This document shows positions 28,230 through 36,939 of a stretch of 64,000 nt of DNA, one piece after another. The position numbers and the translations under genes are program-made. A model generated the notes under the pieces. That model had not been told where the DNA came from. It saw only the letters and a program-made list of their open reading frames with translations, and did not search any database. Numbering within the stretch: the first letter of the stretch is position 1; every line of letters starts with the position of its first letter. The stretch spans positions 1-64,000 of the forward strand of contig JANOQN010000077.1 in assembly GCA_031422315.1 (NCBI GenBank), read 5' to 3'. The stretch comes from JANNYA01 sp031422315. GTDB taxonomy: Bacteria > Pseudomonadota > Gammaproteobacteria > Xanthomonadales > SZUA-5.

Positions 28230-28955
28230 TTACTCTGCCAGCAAGCAGCTTGCTAAGTCATCCAGCTCGCGCTTTATTGTGCGCCAATGCGGGCAGTGCT
28301 TTTCCAAAAGCGCATAGAACGCCTTGCTGTGGTTGTGTTCTTGCAAGTGGCAAAGCTCGTGGATCAACACATAATCGATACATATGCGTGGGGCGCGAAT
28401 AAGCGCTGGATTCAGATGCACCTTTCCCTGCGGGGTGCAGCTGCCCCACTGCTGCTGCATCGGCACGATTTTCAGCGCCGGTGTGTGCGCAATCCAAGGA
28501 ATTTCGCTGGCCAGCTCATGCAATCGACGCGCGAAATAGCGCTTTGCGCGCAGCTGATACCAGTGCTGTACATGCAGCTTCACAATACTGGGCTGCGCGT
28601 CGCTGACACACACGTGTAAACTTGCGCCGCTTAGCTTCACGATTTGACGCGGCGCTTTTGTTTCCAGCGTAACTTTGAGCCGATAGCGGCGGCCGAGATA
28701 GAAGTGAGTTTCACCACCGACATATTCGCGCGCGGGCACTGGCGCGCTGGTTTGCAGGGCTGCATCTAGATTGGCGAAAATCCAGCGCGCGCGCTTTTGC
28801 ACGGCGGCTTTAACTCTGCTGGCTTGTGTATCAATTGGGGTTTGCACTTCTACCGCACCGCCTGGCTTGACCTGGATGCGAATTTTCGCGCGCAAGCGCT
28901 CGTTTTCTAGCACCGAATACACCGTGCTGCGCGCGCCATATTGCAGCGTTTGCAT
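28230..28955 (-). CDS. YgjP-type zinc metallohydrolase (DUF45, PF01863)
   Basis: 241 residues ending in the YgjP/WLM-like motif VLIHELCHLQEHNHSKAFY, where HExxH and the later His form the zinc site, followed by HCPHWR. Members are cytoplasmic and often lie next to type I restriction genes; their substrate is not established. Here the gene starts two bases after the hsdR stop, as the last gene of the hsd cluster, so it is very likely co-transcribed and part of the island. The N-terminal half is a beta-rich region (about 20-110) typical of the family. Confidence 0.9.
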   Translation of the reverse strand: MQTLQYGARSTVYSVLENERLRAKIRIQVKPGGAVEVQTPIDTQASRVKAAVQKRARWIFANLDAALQTSAPVPAREYVGGETHFYLGRRYRLKVTLETKAPRQIVKLSGASLHVCVSDAQPSIVKLHVQHWYQLRAKRYFARRLHELASEIPWIAHTPALKIVPMQQQWGSCTPQGKVHLNPALIRAPRICIDYVLIHELCHLQEHNHSKAFYALLEKHCPHWRTIKRELDDLASCLLAE

Positions 28956-28957
28956 GG

Positions 28958-31900
28958 CTAAGCTTGGCCCCGCTCTTGTGCGCGCGTCAGCCCGACGCGC
29001 ACAACTTGTATGAGCTGCTCCAGCGCTTGACGGCTCACATCAAGACCCAGCAAGGTAAACAGGCTGGGCAGCAACTGGTTGCGTATCGCCGCTTCGATGT
29101 TTTGTGGGTTGAGCGAATTTTCCGCTACGGCTTTTTGGACCGCCTTTTCAATCTCCTCCGCCATCCGTAAAAATGTCGAGCGTTCACTTCCCAGGCAGCG
29201 CGCCTCGCCTGCCGCTATGCGCAAAATGCCAAAGTATGCGCTGGCATGTGGGCGGCCTTGTAACTCGGCTGGCGCATCGGGCACTAAGCGCGCATGGGTC
29301 AAATCACTCAGGTCCTTAAATCGGGTGTATTCCGCCAATGGGGTATCAAACTGGGCGGCAGCGGCCGCTATCGCTTGGCGCAATAGTTCAGAAAAGTGCA
29401 GCTGCGCGTAGGGATCTTCTGCCAAATCTTGATCAATAGTGCGGACGATTCGGCTTTTGATAATATCGGTTTCATTACGCGTTTTCTCGTCGGACCAGTC
29501 CGCTGGGTTAGCCGCCTGCCCGAGCGCATCAACTGGCAGCAAGCCCGCTGAAGCGCGGATGTTTTCACCTAACACGTAGCGATCCAAGAGCTTGCGAATT
29601 TGGTTTTCGTAGGTGGTGAAATCTACCGTTTCTGCGGAATCCTGGCGCGCAATCATGCGCAGTTCGCTAAAGAAGTTAAGATCCTTTTTATACAGTGTGA
29701 TGTCTGCTTCAGTCACTGCGCCGTCCTCAAAAAAAGATCTGGACGACAGTGCCGTTTTCAAACATATGCCAAAAGCAGTTAGCGCGCCGTAGAAATCTTC
29801 ACGGGCTTTTTGGTTGCTATCGAGATCACCGCTGATGCGCGGCACCAGCAGCTGGCGGTACTGTTCGCGGTCGCTTTTATTGCGCACGCTTTTAAACAGC
29901 GCCCACAGCTGCGCCTGCAGCGTGGGCAGGCGTTTGTATTCAGTGCTGACATTGGCATACATCCCGGCAATATCATCCAGATCAAAGCCGCCCCTTGTGC
30001 GCTCAGCAAGCTCTTTATAGTTCGCCATTGCGGTATCCAAAGCGGGCAAAATACCGCGATAGTCAATCAACAGGCCAAAGCGCTTTTGCTCGTGCAATCG
30101 ATTTACGCGCGCTATGGCCTGAATCAGGCTGTGCTGTTCTAGCGGCTTGTCAATGTAAAGCACTGCGTTACGCGGCTCATCGAAGCCGGTCAGCAACTTA
30201 TCAACAACGATCAACAGATCCGGCTTGCCCGGCGTGGCAAAGTGCTCAATTGTTTGCCGCTCGTATTGCAGCGGGTCGCCTTTGACATTGGCTTTCCACC
30301 AATCCTGCACTTCTGGGAGCTCAGCTTCATCGACATCGCTGTGGCCTTCTCTTGTATCAGGTGGCGAAATGATGATCGCGCTGCTGACCAAGCCCGTTGC
30401 ATCCAGCGCTTTTTTGTAGCGCACGGCGCTCAATTTGCTGTCAGTGGCAATCTGGCCTTTTAACGCTAAGTCCAGGTCCAGAAAGTGGGTTTTAAAGTGC
30501 AGTGCAATATCCCAGGCGATCAAATCAATACGATTGGTGCTGCCATACACTGGGCCTTTTTTACCGTACTTTTTCTTTAAATCGCTTTTCTGGCGCGCGC
30601 TCAGCCCTAACGTAATTTTGTCAAACCAGTTATCTATTGCGGCTTTGTTGATTTCCAATTCGGGCTGGCGTTCTTCATACAAAAGCGGCGTAACGGTGCC
30701 ATCTTCGGTCGCGTCGCGCATGGTGTATGCGTGAATGATCTTGCCGAATTTCTCAGCGGTTTTATCGTCTTGCAGCAAAGGCGTGCCGGTAAAGGCAATG
30801 AACGCAGCGTTCGGCAGTGCCGCACGCATGCGTTCGTGGTTTTCCCCGCCTTGGCTGCGGTGGCCTTCATCAATCAGCACAATTAAATCAGCGCTGCTGT
30901 TATGGCATTCGGGCAGCTTGGTGGCGCTGCCAAATTTGTGGATCAGCGTAAAGATGATGCGATCAGTGCCGCTGGCGATGCGCTTGGCTAAATCACGCCC
31001 GGAACTGACTTTGCTGGCGGCGCCGGCTTTTTTATTGCCAACATCAAACCCCAAAGCGCCGCCGGTTAGAAAATTACCCGCCAGCTGCTTTTCTAAATCG
31101 AGCCTATCCGTCACAACAATCACCCGGCAGTTTTGCAAGCCCTGTTCCAGCAGTAGGGCTTTACACAAATACACCATGGTGAAGCTTTTGCCGGAGCCGG
31201 TGGTGTGCCAAATCACGCCGCCCTGGCGTGCGCCATCCGTGCCGATGCTAGCTAGGCGCGCAATCAATGATTTAACGCCAAAAACTTGCTGGTAGCGCGC
31301 CGCTATTTTGTCGGCTTTGCGGTCAAATAAAATGAAATAGCGCAAAAATTCCAGCAGGCGCGCGGGGCCCAGCAGGCCAATCAGCAGGCGATCTTGTTCA
31401 TTCACGGCTTGATCGCCTTGCCACAGGGCATTGAAGTGCTGAGTCACTTCTGCAAGCCGATTCGCCATCAATGCTGCACGCGGTTCAAGGCCTAAGCTGC
31501 GATTTTTGACTTCGGTGAAATGCGCTTCGCTAAACTCTTCTTCTTTCCACGGGCACCAGAACTTCGCCTGCGTTTTAGTAGTGCCATAGCGGCCAGCTAC
31601 CCCGCTAATTGCAAGCAAAAGCTGCGCATACACAAACAGCTGTGGAATTTCATCAGGCTTTTGATTGCGAATCATCTGGCTGATGCCTTCGGCGACGGTT
31701 GCCTGATTGAGCGTGCTACCGGCAGGGCGCTTGGCCTCAATCACCACGAGCGGCAGGCCGTTGACAAAGCCGACCATATCCGGCCTACGCGTGCGAGTGC
31801 CATCGCTGCACTGCAAGATAAACTCTTCCGTGATCTGAAATTGGTTTCTCAAAGGGTATTGCCAATCGATCAGCGGCACCGTCAGGCTGAGCTTTTTACC

Positions 31901-32227
31901 TGCGATGAACTCCGTCACCGTGATGCCCAACGTCAGCGCGTGATACAGCTTTTCGTTCGCGCTCAGCAAGCCATCTTGTAACCCCGGGCTGCTCAGTTCG
32001 CGCAGGATTTGCGCAATCGCATTATTCGATAGCGCGCAATCTTTGCCCTGATGGCGAAAGCGATACGCACCAAGCCGACCAATCAGCACCGAACTCAGCA
32101 GCACGCCGTTCGTACCGCCGCGCTGCGCTAAACAATCCGCCGGTGCAAGATATTCCCAGCCCAACGCCACCAGTGTGGCCAGCGCCGGAATTTGCGCACT
32201 GCATAGCTCTGAGGTGTTTGGGGTCAT
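28958..32227 (-). CDS. hsdR: Type I restriction enzyme R subunit
   Basis: 1089 residues. The N-terminal nuclease domain shows the PD-(D/E)xK-like pattern RRPDMVGF...VVIEAK (about 150-170). The SF2 translocase motor follows: Walker A HTTGSGKS (about 346), TDRLDLEKQL, the DEAD-type box IDEGHRSQ (about 450), FTGTPLL, and motif VI near AIARVNRLHEQK. The C-terminal helical region would contact the methylase core. HsdR cuts unmodified DNA after ATP-driven translocation when bound to HsdM2S. Its start overlaps the hsdS stop by four bases (ATGA). All motifs look intact, so the enzyme is probably active. Confidence 0.96.
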   Translation of the reverse strand: MTPNTSELCSAQIPALATLVALGWEYLAPADCLAQRGGTNGVLLSSVLIGRLGAYRFRHQGKDCALSNNAIAQILRELSSPGLQDGLLSANEKLYHALTLGITVTEFIAGKKLSLTVPLIDWQYPLRNQFQITEEFILQCSDGTRTRRPDMVGFVNGLPLVVIEAKRPAGSTLNQATVAEGISQMIRNQKPDEIPQLFVYAQLLLAISGVAGRYGTTKTQAKFWCPWKEEEFSEAHFTEVKNRSLGLEPRAALMANRLAEVTQHFNALWQGDQAVNEQDRLLIGLLGPARLLEFLRYFILFDRKADKIAARYQQVFGVKSLIARLASIGTDGARQGGVIWHTTGSGKSFTMVYLCKALLLEQGLQNCRVIVVTDRLDLEKQLAGNFLTGGALGFDVGNKKAGAASKVSSGRDLAKRIASGTDRIIFTLIHKFGSATKLPECHNSSADLIVLIDEGHRSQGGENHERMRAALPNAAFIAFTGTPLLQDDKTAEKFGKIIHAYTMRDATEDGTVTPLLYEERQPELEINKAAIDNWFDKITLGLSARQKSDLKKKYGKKGPVYGSTNRIDLIAWDIALHFKTHFLDLDLALKGQIATDSKLSAVRYKKALDATGLVSSAIIISPPDTREGHSDVDEAELPEVQDWWKANVKGDPLQYERQTIEHFATPGKPDLLIVVDKLLTGFDEPRNAVLYIDKPLEQHSLIQAIARVNRLHEQKRFGLLIDYRGILPALDTAMANYKELAERTRGGFDLDDIAGMYANVSTEYKRLPTLQAQLWALFKSVRNKSDREQYRQLLVPRISGDLDSNQKAREDFYGALTAFGICLKTALSSRSFFEDGAVTEADITLYKKDLNFFSELRMIARQDSAETVDFTTYENQIRKLLDRYVLGENIRASAGLLPVDALGQAANPADWSDEKTRNETDIIKSRIVRTIDQDLAEDPYAQLHFSELLRQAIAAAAAQFDTPLAEYTRFKDLSDLTHARLVPDAPAELQGRPHASAYFGILRIAAGEARCLGSERSTFLRMAEEIEKAVQKAVAENSLNPQNIEAAIRNQLLPSLFTLLGLDVSRQALEQLIQVVRVGLTRAQERGQA

Positions 32228-33426
32228 GGCACAGTATCCAACTTGACCCGGCGTTTGCCGGTGAGCAGTTGTTGCATTAGTGCGGATTTTTCTTGGCGCA
32301 TGTTGACGGTCAATTTCTCTTGCCGTTCAATTTCCGATTCACAGTTGGATAGGACGTAAGCGATTTCCTCCTGTTCTCTGAGTTGTGATGGCACTAAAAA
32401 CACGAGTTCCTTCAACTGTTTCATGTGCCTACTGTAGCCGAGGCTTGGTATTTCGGCATGCTCCAGTAGAAAGTATCCAAAGCGTAAATCGATCTCTTCC
32501 GCAGCTTTCAGTAATTGGGTGCCGTCAGCACCTGGGCAAAACATAAAATCTATCCACTTTAACGCTCTAGTATGATCTCCGAAAACAATCACCGGAACGT
32601 GCTGATAGATATTCAAGGAGTCCGTATATCCCGCAATAAATTGTTGGCTCTGATCGACAATCGGAGTGCGCCCACTCGTTTGGTACTTTGATGTTTGAAC
32701 TTGATTGCCTTTTTCATTCGCAATTCTAAAAACACTGTCGAATGTTAGTCGCGTCCACTTCCCCTCAAACCCCGGCAACCGCTTTTTCGCCGTCAGCAGC
32801 TTTTGCATCAACGCCTCTTTCTGCGCGCGGGCATTGGCGACGAGCTTTTCTTGCACCGCGATGGCACGATCCCAGGTGGAGAGGATTTCGGCGATTTTTT
32901 GTTGTTCGGGTAGGGGTGGCAGGGTGAGTGGAAGATTGCCAATAATTGTGGTGTTCAAGTTCAACAATGTCTGGCCCACTGCGTTTTGAGTTAGCCATTC
33001 GCCGATGTCCGGGGATTGTAAATAGTGGCTATAGAACTCCATACAATTTGGCTGTTTTAGCGTCGCCTTTAGACAACCGGTCCCGCAAATTGCAACAACT
33101 GACGCGTCTTGTATAACTGCAGTTCGCGCAACGTCTCCGCGCCTACTAAATACTACGTCACCTAATTGCAAGCGATGCTTGCGTAGCTTTGATGCAGTCA
33201 CATTACTGATATGTGCTGAATTTTTATATACTACTTTGCCATCTACTATCTCTTTGGGCATCACTACCGCTACTTCACCACGCGGTAAATATTCTTCCGC
33301 TTTTAACTGGCTACCAAACGGCCCAGTTTGTAGTTGTTCGGATTCCACCCGAAGCGTGGATTTTCGCCACCCATCAGGAATCATGGCTACTGCCCTTGTT
33401 GGACGAAAATCCAGTTCTTGCGTCAC
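32224..33426 (-). CDS. hsdS: Type I restriction specificity subunit (two TRDs)
   Basis: 400 residues with the classic duplicated layout. TRD1 (about 15-170) ends at PLPEQQKIAEIL, followed by conserved helix CR1 (to about 215). TRD2 (about 216-355) is followed by helix CR2 ending in SALMQQLLTGKRRV. The two CR helices form the antiparallel stalk that holds two HsdM copies, and each TRD reads half of a bipartite target. The listed start is GTG; an ATG at 33384 would begin at MIPDGWR, which is where many S subunits start, so the true start is uncertain. The target sequence cannot be predicted. This is the full-length S gene of the cluster; a half-size one precedes hsdM. Confidence 0.93.
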   Translation of the reverse strand: MTQELDFRPTRAVAMIPDGWRKSTLRVESEQLQTGPFGSQLKAEEYLPRGEVAVVMPKEIVDGKVVYKNSAHISNVTASKLRKHRLQLGDVVFSRRGDVARTAVIQDASVVAICGTGCLKATLKQPNCMEFYSHYLQSPDIGEWLTQNAVGQTLLNLNTTIIGNLPLTLPPLPEQQKIAEILSTWDRAIAVQEKLVANARAQKEALMQKLLTAKKRLPGFEGKWTRLTFDSVFRIANEKGNQVQTSKYQTSGRTPIVDQSQQFIAGYTDSLNIYQHVPVIVFGDHTRALKWIDFMFCPGADGTQLLKAAEEIDLRFGYFLLEHAEIPSLGYSRHMKQLKELVFLVPSQLREQEEIAYVLSNCESEIERQEKLTVNMRQEKSALMQQLLTGKRRVKLDTVP

Positions 33427-33531
33427 GTAACGGCGATGCCGCGAACGGCTCCCTCGCCCCGCCAGTAAAATTCATTTGAATTAATGTGATAGGACGTGCA
33501 GGGGGAACTGTTTGAGGCACGCAATTATGTC

Positions 33532-33610
33532 GCCCTTTCAGGGCTAAATCCGTGCTGGCAACCTGACCCAGGGCGTTGCCCTGGGCTGTCATATTGCGCA
33601 CCGTTGGTGC
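33532..33610. repeat. Triple-hairpin repeat between hsdS and the dinD-like gene
   Basis: Three adjacent short perfect hairpins: GCCCT-ttc-AGGGC (33532-33544), CCCAGGGC-gtt-GCCCTGGG (33567-33585) and GCACC-gtt-GGTGC (33598-33610). The unit looks like a dispersed REP-like element rather than a terminator because it lacks a T run. It fills most of the 194-base gap in the operon and might cause partial transcript attenuation or processing. Confidence 0.55.
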
Positions 33611-33620
33611 TTGGGCTCGG

Positions 33621-34547
33621 CTAGTCATTGTTCTTCGCCTTGCGCGCCATTGCCTTGCGCACCGCCACCTTTTTAGTCGCTGCCACGTTCTTAGTCGCTG
33701 CCACCTTTTTAGTCGTTGCCAAAGTTTTGAGCTCACGCCCAGGCAAAAAATTGCTGCCGGTCACAACATCACGCCCGGTTTTGCTTTCTAGTTGCAGGCG
33801 CGCTTGTTTGGCAATGCCACCGCCGGTTTTGCTGGCTTTGGAATTTTCGGGCATGCCGGTAGCCTGCGTGCTTTCCGCGATTTGGCGGGTGGATAGCTCG
33901 GCGAGCGCGGTGAAGATGAGTTCGGCTTCGCTCATATGGTCGCGTAAGTTTTGGCTGTTTAAGCCCTTGATTTGCTTGTGATCTTTGATGCTAATGCCGG
34001 TCCATTCCTGATGAATGATGTTGGTCAGGATGGCAAATTCTGCGCCTTCTTTAATATCGTGCTCTTTCCAGTAGTCGGTCAGTTTGTTCCGGGTTTCCTG
34101 CCCCATCATGCGTTGTTGCACCCACTTTTCACTACGCCCGTGTGCCATCCAGGTGTCGCGCGCGCGGTTCAAGGAACGCTCTGGGTCGCTTAGTTCTTGC
34201 ATACGCTCATAGCCGACTTTGGCTAGCCAAAGCTTGATGGGCTCGGCTTTCGGGCTGGGTACTGACTGAATTAGACGGAGCAGCGTTTCGGCGCTCGCTG
34301 CGTCAGTGAGATAACTTTTGCCGTCGACGGCGAGGAATTTCAGTCGGTTACATTCTGTAACCGACTGACTTCCTTCCTTTTTCAAACGATTTTTTAGAAC
34401 TTTCCAATAATTTCTAGCTGCTTGAAAATCTGGCTGCTGGATCAACGCTTGAATAATGTCGACAACTGAGAAATACCAAGTTTCTGCTTTCTCGTCATAA
34501 TGTCGGCGAATATTGTGATCTTCAAAAATGACTGTGTTGGCTTTCAT
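33621..34547 (-). CDS. DinD-like protein with Bro-N-type N-terminus
   Basis: 308 residues resembling the DinD (DNA-damage-inducible protein D) family: the N-terminal Bro-N-like part (FEDHNIRRHYDEKAETWYFSVVDI) and the DinD core (RARDTWMAHGRSEKWVQQRM, then YWKEHDIKEGAEFAILTNII). E. coli DinD interferes with RecA filaments; relatives are frequent passengers in type I restriction loci. The C-terminal 35 residues are a Lys/Ala-rich tail of repeated TKKVAA units like histone H1 tails, probably binding nucleic acid. It sits between hsdM and hsdS on the same strand. A perfect 25-bp palindrome lies 42 bases before its ATG, so it may have its own promoter. Confidence 0.85.
   Translation of the reverse strand: MKANTVIFEDHNIRRHYDEKAETWYFSVVDIIQALIQQPDFQAARNYWKVLKNRLKKEGSQSVTECNRLKFLAVDGKSYLTDAASAETLLRLIQSVPSPKAEPIKLWLAKVGYERMQELSDPERSLNRARDTWMAHGRSEKWVQQRMMGQETRNKLTDYWKEHDIKEGAEFAILTNIIHQEWTGISIKDHKQIKGLNSQNLRDHMSEAELIFTALAELSTRQIAESTQATGMPENSKASKTGGGIAKQARLQLESKTGRDVVTGSNFLPGRELKTLATTKKVAATKNVAATKKVAVRKAMARKAKNND
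33664..33717 (-). repeat. Three 18-bp tandem repeats in the dinD-like tail
   Basis: Three near-identical 18-bp units (two to four mismatches) encode (T)KKVAA/(T)KNVAA/(T)KKVAV. Copy-number change would keep the frame and only alter the length of the basic tail. Confidence 0.8.
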
Positions 34548-34588
34548 TTCAGCGCCTTAGCTACATGCACCACGCTTAAAGCCAATCG

Positions 34589-34613
34589 AACTATTAAGTA
34601 CGACTTAATAGTT
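34589..34613. promoter_or_regulatory. Perfect 25-bp palindrome, candidate operator of the dinD-like gene
   Basis: AACTATTAAGT-acg-ACTTAATAGTT: two perfect 11-base arms around a three-base centre. It lies in the 85-base gap between hsdM and the dinD-like gene, 42-66 bases before the latter's ATG. It has no T run, so an operator is more likely than a terminator. It is not the known Xanthomonas LexA box as I remember it, so the regulator is unassigned. Confidence 0.55.
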
Positions 34614-34632
34614 GCCCCAAGTCGAATCGCGT

Positions 34633-36141
34633 TCATGCGTACCCCAACTCCCGTAAATACCCGTCCATTTTGGACTCTAACTCAGCCAGCTCGGCTTTCA
34701 GCTGCACGCGTTCGGCGCGCACGGCTACCAGATCAATCTGCGCCTCTTCTTCAAAAGTATCGACATAGCGCGGGATATTGAGGTTGTAGTCGTTTTCTTT
34801 CAGCTGCGCCGGGGTGGCGAGGAAGGCGTATTTATCGACTGACTGCCGCGCGTGATAGCAAGTTACGATCTGGGCAATGTGCTCTGGGCTGAGTTGATTT
34901 TGGTTCTTTCCAGATTTGTAGGCCCGGCTGGCGTCTATAAACAGCACGTTCTGATCTGTTTTGCGCTTGCGAAAAACGAGAATCGCAGCCGGAATGCCGG
35001 TGCCGTAAAACAGTTTTTCCGGTAAGCCAATCACGCAATCCAGCAAATTCTCTTCAATCAGCTTTTGCCGAATCACACCCTCCGAGCTGCCGCGAAACAA
35101 CACTCCGTGCGGTGCCACGACGGCCATTCGCCCCGTTTTAGGCTTCATGGTTTCGACCATATGCAAAATAAACGCGTAGTCGCCTTTGGTTTTGGGTGGC
35201 GTGGCGCGCGCAAAACGCTTGAATCGATCATTGGCAGCACTGGCGTGGCCCCATTTATCGAGCGAGAACGGTGGATTCGCCACCACTACGTCAAAATGCT
35301 TTAGGCGATCATCACCGTCCAGCAATTTCGGATTACCAATGGTGTCGCCCCATTCAATGCGGTGATTATCTTCGCCATGCAAGAACATATTCATTTTTGC
35401 GAGTGCCCAAGTCGACCCTATCGACTCCTGGCCGTAAAGCGCATATTTTTTTGAGCCAGCAAACTTAGTCTGCACCCAGCGCCCGCACTTCATAAGTAGC
35501 GAACCAGAGCCGCAGGTCGGATCGCACACTTCTTCGCCTTCGCGCAGATCCATAAGCTCTGCCATTAGCGCCGATACTTCTGGCGGCGTGTAAAACTCGC
35601 CGGCTTTACGGCCCGCGTCGGAAGCGAAGTTTTTAATCAGAAATTCATAGGCGTTACCAATCACATCTAAATCCCCGATGCGCGATGGCCGCATATTGAG
35701 CTCGGGCTTGTGGAAATCTTCCAATAGATGTCGTAGTAGTTCGTTCTTTTGCTTTTCCTCCCCCAGCTTGTTGGAATTGAAGCTAATGTCTTGGAACACG
35801 TCGCGCAGCTTGGCAATATTCGCCTCTTCAATGGCGTGTAAGGCTTTGTCGATGCGTTCGCCTCCGCCAGCTTCAAAACGGCGCTCATAGAGCTTGTAAA
35901 AGCTAGCGGATTCGGGCAGCACAAAACGCTCACTTTTCATCATCTCGGCGATCAATGCCGGGCTATCAAAACGCACGGCGTAGCTGTCCATATGGTCTTG
36001 CCAAACGTCGCTGAGGTACTTTAAAAATAGCAGTGTCAGTACGTAATCTTTATATATATCGGCGGAAACGGTGCCGCGAAAGGAATCGCAAGCGGCCCAC
36101 ACGGCTTTATTGACTTCGTCTTGCTTGATCTGGTCGGTCAT
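34633..36141 (-). CDS. hsdM: Type I restriction N6-adenine methyltransferase subunit
   Basis: 502 residues. An N-terminal helical domain (about 1-150) precedes the Rossmann methylase fold: SAM-binding motif I in VCDPTCGSGSLL (about 207) and catalytic motif IV NPPF (about 285) in VVANPPFSLDKW. The C-terminal helices that contact the S subunit are intact. HsdM methylates adenine in the target read by HsdS and with HsdS alone forms a modification enzyme. Its ATG overlaps the stop of the half-size specificity gene by four bases, so the two are made together. The length is typical of the family. Confidence 0.96.
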   Translation of the reverse strand: MTDQIKQDEVNKAVWAACDSFRGTVSADIYKDYVLTLLFLKYLSDVWQDHMDSYAVRFDSPALIAEMMKSERFVLPESASFYKLYERRFEAGGGERIDKALHAIEEANIAKLRDVFQDISFNSNKLGEEKQKNELLRHLLEDFHKPELNMRPSRIGDLDVIGNAYEFLIKNFASDAGRKAGEFYTPPEVSALMAELMDLREGEEVCDPTCGSGSLLMKCGRWVQTKFAGSKKYALYGQESIGSTWALAKMNMFLHGEDNHRIEWGDTIGNPKLLDGDDRLKHFDVVVANPPFSLDKWGHASAANDRFKRFARATPPKTKGDYAFILHMVETMKPKTGRMAVVAPHGVLFRGSSEGVIRQKLIEENLLDCVIGLPEKLFYGTGIPAAILVFRKRKTDQNVLFIDASRAYKSGKNQNQLSPEHIAQIVTCYHARQSVDKYAFLATPAQLKENDYNLNIPRYVDTFEEEAQIDLVAVRAERVQLKAELAELESKMDGYLRELGYA

Positions 36142-36740
36142 GTTGAATGCTCCGTTAAATTGAGTTTTGTCGCGATGGCCTGCAGCTGGCGTTGGCGGTT
36201 TTGGATCAGCGCGGCATGTACTTTACGTTCGAGTCGGACTGCTTGATCGAGGCCGCAAATCGCCTGTTGCACCGCCAAACTGGGCACTGCAATCTTCATT
36301 CGCTCCAATACTTCGCGGCGAATATTAAGAATGTCTGTGCCGGTCGCGCTGCGCTGAAAATATGCCTGCGCGGATGATTGATTGAGCTGCCAAGCCAAAA
36401 AAGCCGGTGCCACGCGCGGATCAGTGACACGAATGACGAAAAAATGCGGCGAACATACCGCTTGTGTAGTGGCGTCAGAGATCAACAGCGCAAAATTTCG
36501 AGTGCCACGGGTGGTAAAAATCACATCACCTTGCTGTAGAAAGTTGTCTTCACGCGCCGACGGCAGCGTTATGCGCCGCGCACGGTGCCAATCAACACCA
36601 CTTTCTGGATCTACGTTGGCCATTTGGATCACCGCCACATCGCCATCGGGGAGCGCATCGACAGAGCTGCGCAGCGGGTAGCCAGCGGCAATGTGCGCAA
36701 ACTCATGCAGCGATAATTTAATTGCAGTAACCTGATTCAT
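36138..36740 (-). CDS. Half-size type I specificity subunit (single TRD)
   Basis: About 200 residues starting MNQVTAIKLSLHEFAHIAAGYP. It has one TRD (to about residue 145) and one conserved helix (about 148-195, SLAVQQAICGLDQAVRLERKV). This is half the size of a normal HsdS. Half S subunits can work as dimers in some type I systems, so it may be a functional methylase partner rather than a remnant. I place the start at 36740 because a strong promoter ends six bases upstream. An in-frame ATG at 36764 lies inside that promoter. It is the first gene of the hsd cluster and overlaps hsdM by four bases. Confidence 0.8.
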   Translation of the reverse strand: MNQVTAIKLSLHEFAHIAAGYPLRSSVDALPDGDVAVIQMANVDPESGVDWHRARRITLPSAREDNFLQQGDVIFTTRGTRNFALLISDATTQAVCSPHFFVIRVTDPRVAPAFLAWQLNQSSAQAYFQRSATGTDILNIRREVLERMKIAVPSLAVQQAICGLDQAVRLERKVHAALIQNRQRQLQAIATKLNLTEHST

Positions 36741-36746
36741 GCAATT

Positions 36747-36775
36747 ATTATTGTGCAATGCCATTTGCTTGTCAA
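36747..36775 (-). promoter_or_regulatory. Strong sigma-70 promoter giving a probable leaderless hsd transcript
   Basis: On the minus strand: TTGACA (36770-36775, perfect -35), a 17-base spacer, and AATAAT (36747-36752, five of six matches to -10). The A of the ATG at 36740 is the seventh base after the -10, where transcription normally begins, and no Shine-Dalgarno can fit in between. Confidence 0.68.
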
Positions 36776-36939
36776 CCGCTGGCTTGAATTAGCAGTAGCG
36801 TCGATCACTAGGACCGTCCGCAGTTTCTGGGCGTTGGTGTTCGATGCTCGTTTTAAAAGACCCCACAATTTGAATCAACTCAATTCCTAGCCCGAGCCCA
36901 AAGTGCTACCGTAACGCTCGGCAATGCACGTAGCGACCT

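Noticed and set aside
33374..33736. Minus frame of 120 codons with WQRLKR repeats spanning the hsdS/dinD gap
   Set aside because: The repeats are the 18-bp units of the dinD-like tail read in another frame; the rest crosses the triple-hairpin element.
36138..36764. Half-size S gene as a truncated pseudogene
   Set aside because: It has a complete TRD and helix, a strong promoter and tight coupling to hsdM, so it looks selected rather than broken.
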